Position numbers and translations under genes: made by a program
In this document: piece after piece, positions 56,137-64,000 of the stretch
Numbering within the stretch: position 1 is the first letter of the stretch
How the letters are laid out: each line of letters opens with the position of its first letter
Notes under the pieces: model-generated
Database searches by the model: none
Seen by the model: the letters and a program-made list of their open reading frames with translations, nothing else
Told to the model about the DNA's origin: nothing
Assembly: GCA_032871835.1 (NCBI GenBank)
Contig: CM065295.1
Location: 40,670,360-40,734,359, forward strand
Reading direction: 5' to 3'
Length of the DNA stretch: 64,000 bases
From: Dipteronia dyeriana
Taxonomy: Eukaryota; Streptophyta; Magnoliopsida; Sapindales; Sapindaceae

Positions 56137-56670
56137 TGTCGGGTGAGGAGCTTCTTGTTGCTCCCGTGGCAGGGAGTCTGCTGCTGATCAGATTTACCTG
56201 GGTTGATAACACGATGGCCTACCAGGCACTGGGGGCAGGGGATCTAGCCTATCCCGGATAAAGGGTTAAGGCCATACCCTATCGTGGGTTGGCTCTAGTG
56301 GGGGAGGTTCCAATCGGTCAAAGGTGGGATGACTGGTTCCGGCCCTGCTCAGCTCTCCCTGGGTGTTGGAATTTTCTGGCTGATTATGACACCTTCAGTG
56401 AGCAGGTGAAGGTGGACGTTTTCCACAAAGGCCGCTGCTTGTTGGTTGAGCACGGCCTGACTTATCGTAGGAGGTCCAGGAGCCCGCACAGGGGTTGGCT
56501 GGACCAGAGCTTGGCTATGGTGCCCAGATTTTCTACCCTTCCTTGGTGTCTTTCGTGCGATGTAGCAGAAGGTTGTCCCAAAGCCTTAGGTTATTCCTGG
56601 AGAAGCGGAGCCTCAAAACTCCTGTAAAATAACAAACACGTAAACTTTTCATAAATTGGGTACGAGTGTT
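56137..56670 (-). other. G4 leader between primer site and gag
   Basis: Minus-strand leader, homologous in position to 38194-38736 of G3 and containing the worn beginning of gag (the GCTTCTCC and CCCAGGGAGAGC regions). Open frames on either strand are short and shift, so no separate gene is called. Confidence 0.5.
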
Positions 56671-56691
56671 CCCACAGACGGTGCCAGAATG
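56671..56691 (-). promoter_or_regulatory. G4 primer-binding site
   Basis: On the minus strand the LTR end (gttaaca) is followed by cattctggcaccgtctgtggg, the Tat-type primer site with a perfect ctgtctgtggg-like core. It fixes the orientation of G4 and the inner edge of its 5' LTR. Confidence 0.88.
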
Positions 56692-57871
56692 TGTTAACCA
56701 AAACTTCTCTCGGGGTGAGGAATTTCGGTTAACACCCTCGAGCCCACTACCACGGAGGTGCCACCCAGGGTTGGTACCGTCGATACCTAGTTCGTATATT
56801 TGATAGCGAAAACGACGATGAAATACAACATGAAATACTAATACACACAAAGGAAAATGACACTAATTTATTATTGGATCATATGGTGTATGCAGAAGTC
56901 GTTCAAATGCTAATAGTCTTACTTGAGCACAATGGGTGTGGTAGCTTCGTGCCTGTCGCGAAGTAGATAACTAAGGTGGCCGTGTTTTGATCACGGAATT
57001 TAGGCCGAGTAAAAACACTATTATTCTCTCCCTTTTTTTTCTTTGATCCCTTCTTATCGTGCACGTTTGGGCGTATTTATGCATAGTCCAACTAGGTTAA
57101 ACTTGTGATCCTCCTGCCATTATTTTCTGAATCAAGTCACTCCTTATCAGGCGGGATTTTCTACTTGAATGTTATTGACTTTGGATTAATGATGGAATCG
57201 AGAATATCTGGGATAGAGATAAGTTAGTTTCTTATTTGGACTCAATCACTTGCTTTACACATACGTGGTGTTTCAATGTAATTTGGAGAGTGAAGGCGAT
57301 CTTGTATATTACCCTGGTGAGATACGTTGTGGAGGTCATCGAATATGTCGTTCACTATTTTGAAAGGCAACGTAGATCCATGCTTTTGTCTTGATATTAG
57401 GAGCTCAATCTGACCTTTCCAGGTCCCTTTTGGAGCTTAAAATGACCATGCTAGCGATGACTAAGCTTCTGCGAGCTTCCTCCAACCTGCCTAGATAGAT
57501 TTGCCTCATTCCTCGATGAGATAGAGTGATACTGTAGTACGAGGTTGATGCCATACAGAGCTCTCTCTGTTTTTGAAGAGGATGACGGGTTTCTAAGGAG
57601 GCTACAAGGTAATTTTGACATCGTGGAGCTGAATCGTCCTGTATCGGTCTTGCCTTGGGTTCTTTTTTCGATGTGAGGAGCTTGATCTGATCATATCGAG
57701 CTTCACCTATGGGTATTCCCAAGGCACAACGACCTTTCCTCGCTTCTATGGGGTCACCCAATTGCTCGACCACGGGAACCTCGGTACCCTACTTGGTAAT
57801 CTCGGATTTGGACCCTGGCTAGGAGAGTGAAAAATTTTCCTTTGGTCCCTAGCCAAATTTGGCTATCAACA
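56692..57871 (-). repeat. G4 5' LTR
   Basis: 1180 bp; on the minus strand it begins tgttgatagccaaatttggc and ends ggttaaca. It is homologous to 36991-38170 (reversed) and 60565-61740. A TATA-like gcataaata is near 57070-57080 on the minus strand. The bases to its right (57872-57913) are antisense-gene leader of G5. Confidence 0.9.
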
Positions 57872-57913
57872 ACCTTTATCCCTCTTTCGTCAAACTCGAA
57901 ATCGTTCTCTACC

Positions 57914-60422
57914 ATGTTAAAATCAAGTTGTGATACAGTAGAACTCATGTTGAGGGTAAAGAGGTCTCCAGCCTAGCTCATGGGAAGCGAGCACGAAAGG
58001 ACTTTGATAGCAAATATTCCCCTCTAAAACCGCAACGGCGCCACTCGAATAGAAAAGTATCTATTGGGATCGGATTCTAGAACATGCCTAATGAACCTTT
58101 GAACTTAATCGACGAATATTCAGATAAAAAATCCAGGGTTATCCCTGTCGAAGGAAGTTCTACCGTACGAATTTAGGGTTATCCCAGAATCTACCATTGT
58201 CCCGTGGTCAATTAATCGTTTGAAGGTTAGGTACTGCATTCTAGACAGTGTCACCGTCTCCGTTACACCTAAGAACTACAAAGTTTTTCCCCCTCCTAAA
58301 CGTGAGCTTTTGATCCATGTTGTGGTTGTCGAGAACGGGGTCAGGCTTTCTCTTCACCCAACCCTCCGTCGGGCTCTCAACGCCCTACAGCTAGCTCCTC
58401 TCCAGTTGACTCCTGGATTCAGTAGACATTTTATCGCCAGGGAGCCCGGAACAGAGGAACTGACCTATATCTTTCAGATTGGCAGCTTGTTTGGAGGCTC
58501 AAGAGGTTAGTTCTAAGCGAAGGCCAAGAACAAGCTTAACTTCATCGTCCCCAGAGCTTCTAAGAAAGACTCTGCCTGAAAAGATGAATGGATTCTGGTG
58601 GAAGGTGATTGGGGAAGCACAATCTACATTCACTGGCTTGAGTTCGAAGTCCCTACATCTTTCAGTGATAAACCTTCGTGGGATAAGGATTCTCTGCCCG
58701 CTGAGTCTGAGGCAATCTTGAAGACCATCATCTCCCGTAATTATTTGAACCCGAAGTTTCCTACCGCTAATTTCTTTGATCTCCGTAGGCTAAATTTATA
58801 CCTGCAAATCTATGATGCCGCTACATGTAAGTAAAAGAAAACTGAACCAACTTGCTCCTTTATACTAGTTAGCTTGGCACTGACACCCTTTTTTTAACAG
58901 TTTATGTTGTTGCTCCAACTTCTAATGAATTCCAGCAAGCTAATACCCCTCCCCTTCTTGTCAGGCCAACCTAGGGAATCTCCATGGCTGCCTCGGAGAA
59001 AGGGTGGCCAACTGTTCATGCTGTAATTTCACCAGCTCATGTTCTGTCCCGTTCCAAGCTTATGCCCAAGATGGCACTCCCCGCATCGTGGGCTTCTAAG
59101 GAGCGAGGTAAGGGGTCTCTACTCCTCCTGCAACTCCTGTAACATCTATTGTTCCTTCTTCGATTACCTCTCCTACTTTTGTCTCGACTTCTGTCACCCA
59201 TGTATCCTATTTCCTGATGTTTCTGCTCTCCCGTCCGCATCCCCAACCCCGTAAGCTCTAGGGGACCTTATGGTTGGTGTTGAGAAGGCTCTTCCCACTC
59301 GCTCTCAACATCAACCATGCCTTGGTCAGTTTATTGCATCCTGCCCCGGTAGTGGCCTCTCTAGCATGGCTTCAATGCCCGTCGATATTTTGCTTACCAA
59401 GGGATCCGTTCTCTTGGCTAAGGTAATTATCTTCTTTCTCCTTTACTTATGGTTGCTAGCTTGATCAGTTTCTAACTTAAGCTTCGCATCCTACATGCTT
59501 TTAAATTTAACATGGCTATGGGCCATCATGTGGCTCAACTCCATGACCAAGCAGTGAAGACTGAGGTTAAAGCTGAGAGGGCTATGAGATTAATTGCTCG
59601 GGCTCAAACTCTAGTGCAGGAGATGACCTCTAGCCAGAAAGAGAAGGAGAAAGAGTGGTCGAGCTTCAATGAGACTACGAGAGGTTGAAGCGGTCCTTCG
59701 ACCAAGAAAGCCTCTAATCTGAACGTCGGGCTAAACAAAGGGATTCCTGGACAGCGGAGGCCAAGGAACTTTACATCGAAAACCAGAATCTACAAGCTCA
59801 GGTGGCCAAGCTGCAAGCCGAGGCAGATGCCTCATTCATTGATAGGTATTTTTACGTCTTCTACCAAGTCGTAGATGCTCTCTCTTTTCCCTTTGATCTG
59901 TCTGTCATTGCCAACTGGGATAGAGAGGAGATTATGGCTAAGGTCATGAAGATGTTCTATCCTGTCAACGATGGAGCGGATCCTTCAAGCGCAGTTAGAG
60001 CCGAGAAATAATCAGTCAATGTAGGTTTTCTTCTTTCTCCTTCAGTCTTTCCAACTCTGGTCCCGGAGAGTCTTCAAGCAGGGTTCAACATGTGCATCGT
60101 AAGGGGAATCATCTTGAAGCCTAGGAGAAAGGCTGGGGTCGCTCTGAAGAGCTTAGTGGAGTAGAGTCAATGCTTGAGCATATGGTAATGGAGGCTGATG
60201 CTATCACTCAGGACGAGATTATTCCCCCTAGAGTTATGGATGTGGTAAATGAGATCCTAGAAAAGGACTAGACCAGACAACAAGCAATTGAGGAGCCTCC
60301 GAAAGAAGGGGTAACTGGAGGGGACAATCTGGTTGATCATCCTTCAAAAGAATGGGAGGCAGACGGAGGCGAGCTGGAAGGAGGATCGGACAGAGGAAAC
60401 AAGGATGATTCCACAACTTGAT
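57914..60422 (+). pseudogene. G5 antisense gene, spliced
   Basis: ATG at 57914 (MLKSSCDTVEL). Exon 1 has stops early on but is open at 58220-58510, with VFPPPKRELLIHVVVVENGV and RLSLHPTLRRALNALQLAPL, the family core. It continues through WILVEGDWGSTIYIHWLEFE (about 58590-58650) to DAAT. Intron 1 is 58827-58900 (GTAAGT to AACAG, 74 bp); the codon split across it gives Phe as in G6 and G3. Exon 2 holds YVVAPTSNEFQQANTPPLL and MASMPVDILLTKG (59367-59405). Intron 2 starts at 59422 (GTAATT), but its acceptor AG is lost (catg near 59495). Exon 3 has a helical part and an acidic tail ending near 60420. Confidence 0.72.
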
Positions 60423-60564
60423 ATAATTTCCTTATGACATATCTTAATTGCCCAGAAAAAGAAGTGGGCACCCTCCTATTCTTGTGATCATTTTTATCAG
60501 TTTTTTTTATATAGCCCGAAACTAGGGGTTGGGTCCCTGATTAATGAATATAGTTATTGGTTCA
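60423..60564. other. G5 sequence downstream of the antisense gene
   Basis: Matches the G4 segment at 48770-48900 (cccgaaactaggggttgggt). It is interrupted by the G6 LTR; the last five bases, gttca (60560-60564), would be one copy of the G6 target duplication. Confidence 0.6.
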
Positions 60565-61740
60565 TGTTAACCGAAAATTTGCTCGGGGTGAGGAATTTTA
60601 GCTAACACCCTTGAGACGGTTATCTCAGAGGTTACGGTCGGGGTTGGTACCTTCGGTACCTGATTTATGCGTATGATAGTGGGTATGGAAACAAAAGATA
60701 ATGTGATACTCGTAGGATAGACAATGGGAATTGTACTGTTTTTATTAATATTGATGAATCCAGTATAACATACGAAGCTCACTCGAGGACTCTCAACCTC
60801 TCTTGGGTACAATGGGTGTGATAGTTGCCTATCGAGAAATAGATAACAATGGTAGTCATGTTCTGTGGACAGAATTTAGTCCAAGGTGAAATATTTCTCT
60901 CTTTCCTCAGTTCTATCTGTTGTCAACCTCATCATTCGTTCGTGATTGGGCAAATTTATACATAGTCCAACTAGGTTAAACTCGTGATTCTCCCGCCCGA
61001 ATCTATGAATCAAATCCCTCATTATCAGGTGGGATATTTTGTTTAAATGTCATTGACTTTGGCTTAATGACGGACTCGAGAATATCTTGGATGGAAATAA
61101 TTTTTTTTCCTCTTTGGACTCAATCACTTATCCTGCAAGTACGCAGTGTTTCAATTCAAGTTCGAGAGTAAAAGTGATCTTGTGTACTGCCCTAGTGAGA
61201 TACATCATGGAGGTCACCAAATATGGCTATCGCTATGGTGAGGTACATCTATGTTCCAGACTTGGTACTAGGAGCTTGATGTGACCTTTCTACGTCCCTC
61301 TTGGAGCTTGAATTGACCATGCTGGTGCTATTTAGTGATGACGAAGCTTTCACGAGCTTCCTCATACCTGCTTAAATAGACTTGATTCTTCCCTCAATGA
61401 AATGGAGTGACATGGTAGAACGAGCTCGATGCCCTCATGGACCTCTTTACGTAACTGGGAAATGAAGCAGGCTTATGGGGAGGTCGCGAGGTATCTCGAC
61501 CCTGAAGAGGCTAGGTCTTCCTATATAGACCTTGCTTCGGGCCATTACGTCGACTCAAGGAGCTCGGTTTGTTCGTGTCAGGTTTCACCTGAAGTGTGTC
61601 TAAGATGTGGGTGCTTCGCCTTGCTTCGACAGGTTGTACTGTAGCCAGACCCCAAGAACCTCAGTATTTTGCTGAATCCAGACGCCTGCTTGAGGAGTGA
61701 AAAATTTACTAATAATTCTTAGCCAAATTTGGCTATAACA
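60565..61740 (-). repeat. G6 3' LTR
   Basis: 1176 bp; + strand from tgttaaccgaaaatttgc to aatttggctataaca. Homologous to the LTRs of G3 and G4. TATA-like tataaat on the minus strand at about 60955-60961. Confidence 0.88.
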
Positions 61741-61756
61741 GATGTCCTCACTGACT
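61741..61756 (-). promoter_or_regulatory. G6 polypurine tract (weak)
   Basis: On the minus strand tcagtgaggacatc ends at the LTR. It is purine-rich but interrupted, in keeping with decay. Confidence 0.5.
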
Positions 61757-61879
61757 TGAACACCGGTGATTGAGTTGGGGTCGGAGTCAGATTTCATGTA
61801 TTAATTGGGAAATTTTCAATCTTCTTTCAATTACCAGATTCGAGGAAGGAATCCTCTTATCAAATGCAAATGAAACGTA

Positions 61880-62159
61880 GCAAGCAATGACTGGTACATT
61901 TTAAAAATAATCTGGTTGTTTCACGTTAGTCCCCGAGATCGAGGCAATCTTCGCAGAAGATCTTGCTTCCACGTCTGCTCCCGCCACTGATATCATAGAT
62001 TACTGTTCCATTTGTCCCTATTTAAACCAGCTACTTCATTGTTTTCTTCACGTTTTCTTCCTCTTTAAATTTCTAATTTTCAAAAAAATCTATTCTTTCC
62101 TTGCCTTCTTGAGCAACGACTCTATCTCTTTTACATCTAACTCAAAATATTTCTCCACC
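61880..62159 (+). promoter_or_regulatory. Promoter and leader of the G6 antisense gene
   Basis: TATTTAAA at 62019-62026 in the context gtcccTATTTAAAccag is a good TATA box. It is followed by a pyrimidine-rich leader (cttcacgttttcttcctctt and on) typical of plant 5' leaders and by the ATG at 62160 in the context ccaccATGtc. The + strand orientation is opposite to gag-pol. The 419 bp between LTR and ATG are absent from G3 (junction) and replaced by the G4 LTR in G5. Confidence 0.65.
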
Positions 62160-64000
62160 ATGTCGAAATCCAGCCATGATACAGTAGACCTCCTCGTAAA
62201 AGGAAAAAAGGTCTTTAGTCTCGCTCATGGGAAACGAGCACAAAAAAACTTTGATAGCGATGTCTCCCCTCTTAACCCACAACGACGCCGATCGAATAAG
62301 AATGTGTCTATTGGGATCGGGTTCTCGAACAAACCCGATGACCCACTGAACTTGGTCGATGAAGATACAGATAAGAAACTCGGGAATGCTACGGCTGGAA
62401 AGGGTCAAGTCGTGGTTGATGGTACTCTTCCGGAGGAACTTCTCCCCTACGAATTCAAGGTCATCCTAGATTCTACCATTGACCAGAAGTTGATTGACCG
62501 TTTGAAGGCCAAGTATGGCATCCCCGATAGTGTTTATGTCTCCGTTCCTCATTATAATTATAATGTCTTCTCTCCTCCTAAAGATGTGTTTCTGATTCAA
62601 GTCACGACCCTCGAGAATGGGGTTAGGTTTCCTCTTCACCCTACCCTCTGACGGGCTCTCAACTCCTGTAGCTAGCTCATCTCCAGTTAACACCTGTCTT
62701 CTAGAGACATCTAATCAGCTTCCTCGTGCTATAGAGGGAGTAGTGCGAGTTGAGCAAAGTCGCTAAGGAGCTCGGGGGGAAGCTAGCCTACCTCTTTCAA
62801 ATTGGCAGCCTATCCAGAGGTCAGTTATACGAGAAAGCCAAGAACAAGCTCAACTTCATCATTTCCGGTGCTTCCAAGAAGGACCTCGACTGGAAGGGAA
62901 AATGGATTTTGGTAGGGGGTGATTGAGGAAGCTTGATCTACATCGGTGGGCATAAACTTGAGGTCCCTACTGCTTTCAACGATAAGCCCTCGTGGGACTG
63001 GGACTCTCTGTCCGCTGAGTCTGAAACATCCTAAAGACTATCATCTCCCATAATTATTTGAATATGTGGTTTCCCATTGCTGATTCCTTTGACTCTCAAA
63101 GAGTGAATCTATGCCTGTGAATCACTGATGCCACTCCCTGTAAGTAAAAGAAAACTGAAGCATTTTACGCCCTTTCGTTAGCTAGATTGGTTCTGACATC
63201 TCTCTTTTTTTTTAACAGTTTTTATTGTTGCTTCAGCTTGTCACGAAGTCATGCAAGCTTGCACCCCTCCCCTTTCTTTCAGACCATCCCAGGGAATCTT
63301 GTCGGGTTCCTAAGAGAAAGGGGAACCAACTGTTCCAGTCGTGATTTCACATTTTCTTGTTCTGTCCCCTTCCCAGCTGAGGTCCAAGATGGTGCTTCTC
63401 GCATCGCAGACTTCTAAGGCACGGGGAAAAGAGACCTTTGTTTCTTTTGCGTTGTTACAATCGCCTCTGCTACTTCTTTGGTTGTCTCATCTGTCATTGT
63501 TGCTACTTTTGCCACTCCCACGATTAGCCTCATCGATGTTTCTATTCCTCTATCCTCATCCTCATCCTCATCCTCATCCTCATCCTCATCCCCGATTCCT
63601 TGAGCTACGGGGAACCTTGAGGAAGATGTTGTGAAAGTTCCTCATGTTCACTCCTAATATTAGGCGAGCTCGGTTGGGCAAGATAAAGTCCTGGAAGAGT
63701 TTGTCGGGTTCTGCCTAGGTGGTGGCCACTCTAAGATGGCTTCGATACCCGTCGACATTCTGTTGACCAAGGGATCCGCTCTCTTGGCTGAGGTAATTAT
63801 CTTCTTATATCCTTTCTTGTGGTTGCCATCTTGATCAGTTTCTGACTTATGCTTCGCATACAATAGGCTTTCGAATTCAACATGGCTATGGGCCACCAGG
63901 TGGCTTCGCTTCGAGACCATGCTACAAAGGCTGAGGTTGAAGCTGAGAGAGCTATGGGATTACTTATGTGAGTTCAAACTCTAGTGTAGAAGATGACCTC
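62160..64000 (+). pseudogene. G6 antisense gene, spliced (3' end outside window)
   Basis: ATG at 62160, MSKSSHDTVDLLVKGKKVF; a clean 163-codon stretch includes the nuclear-signal-like KRAQKNF and RRRSNKN patches and ends in FLIQVTTLENGVRFPLHPTL, the core of the gypsy-type transposon family, before TGA at 62649. Reading resumes with frame changes: KWILVGGD near 62895-62920, LEVPTAFNDKPSWDWDSLSA near 62950-63020. Intron 1 runs from about 63138 (GTAAGT) to 63219 (TTAACAG); exon 2 opens FFIVASACHEVMQACTPPL. Intron 2 is 63793-63866 (GTAATT to AATAG, 74 bp). Exon 3, AFEFNMAMGHQVASLRDHA, leaves the window. It is the best-kept copy of the N-terminal half. Confidence 0.75.
63549..63592 (+). repeat. 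Hexanucleotide (ATCCTC)n microsatellite in antisense exon 2
   Basis: Six to seven units of atcctc in the exon. Being a multiple of three it keeps frame; it would add a Pro-His or Ser-rich repeat depending on frame. Confidence 0.9.

Larger units (their letters stand above)
47400..57871 (-). mobile_element. G4: Ty3/gypsy (Tat-type) retrotransposon, 3' end missing
   Basis: Minus strand, same family as G3. 5' LTR 56692-57871, primer site 56671-56691, leader, gag (from about 55040, with a hAT MITE at 55049-56128 inserted at its start), protease, reverse transcriptase, RNase H, second RNase H, integrase to about 49800, minisatellite, and the 3' part of an antisense gene on the + strand (47400 to about 48730). 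It lacks the first exon of that gene and the 3' LTR. It appears to have inserted in the antisense leader of G5, since the bases right of the LTR match G6 just upstream of its antisense ATG. Confidence 0.88.
57872..60564 (-). mobile_element. G5: part of a Tat-type element of the same family
   Basis: Only the 3' region of a minus-strand element is visible: 42 bp of leader plus the whole antisense gene on the + strand and its downstream flank. It is cut on the left by the G4 5' LTR (57871) and on the right by the G6 3' LTR (60565). The simplest reading is that G4 and G6 both inserted into G5, whose gag-pol should continue beyond the right window edge. Confidence 0.75.
60565..64000 (-). mobile_element. 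G6: Tat-type element nested in G5 (runs off the window)
   Basis: Minus strand, same family as G3-G5. Its 3' LTR (60565-61740) is complete, followed by the polypurine tract and an antisense gene on the + strand that leaves the window in exon 3. There is no primer site left of the LTR, so this is the outer 3' edge of the element. It is the only G3-G6 copy that keeps the promoter of the antisense gene. Confidence 0.85.

Noticed and set aside
56692..57871. Single LTR shared by G4 and G5
   Set aside because: The sequence right of it matches the antisense leader rather than LTR-adjacent DNA, so nested insertion fits better; kept as an alternative in the findings.
1..64000. tRNA, rRNA, Helitron ends or LINE poly(A) tails
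   Set aside because: Looked for clover-leaf-like blocks, CTRR ends with hairpins and endonuclease or long poly(A) signatures; none was convincing by eye.

Overview
This window is a repeat-packed stretch of a plant nuclear genome, most likely a eudicot. I see no host gene that I can call with confidence, no tRNA or rRNA gene and no bacterial feature. The plant assignment rests on the element families: Ty3/gypsy elements of Tat type (second RNase H domain, primer sites of the form ctggcaccgtctgtggga, an extra antisense gene), an Ale/Retrofit-like Copia remnant, RICESLEEPER-type hAT elements, a Mutator-like element and a Harbinger-type MITE, all in A+T-rich DNA full of ATT and TA microsatellites.

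Layout. 1-234: end of a hAT-like element that enters from outside. 392-16415: Tat element G1 (+ strand), its gag and protease split by a degenerate 3.3 kb hAT element, H1 (2963-6303, target duplication CCCGTATT), and its 3' region split by about 2.6 kb of Copia-LTR-like DNA. 17280-28121: Tat element G2 (- strand), bounded by the target duplication AAACC. 28682-32265: an internally deleted Copia copy with a 1.7 kb Mutator-like element (30111-31829, duplication TTGAAATTA) inside it. 32266-36990: A+T-rich intergenic DNA with a hAT MITE (34154-34861) and a Harbinger-type MITE (35148-35636). 36991-64000: a pile of four copies of one Tat family. G3 (+) and G4 (-) lie tail to tail and join near 47.4 kb, G4 carries a hAT MITE (55049-56128), and G5 and G6 (both -) follow. 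G4 appears to be inserted in the leader of the G5 antisense gene, and G6 is inserted in G5 and runs off the window.

How the genes work together. Each Tat element carries gag, protease, reverse transcriptase, RNase H, a second RNase H and integrase on its sense strand. Between integrase and the 3' LTR each full-length element has a second gene on the opposite strand, related to the plant 'putative gypsy-type transposon' family, with conserved small introns and, in two copies, a visible TATA promoter of its own. Minisatellites of different sequence separate the integrase end from the antisense gene in G1, G3 and G4. Nearly every reading frame has stops or frameshifts, so the copies are old and probably inactive; G1 integrase is the longest intact domain.

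The observation most worth following is the spliced, separately promoted antisense gene conserved in diverged Tat elements. Next come the tail-to-tail G3/G4 pair, able to make long double-stranded RNA, and a short host ORF that G2 seems to have split.
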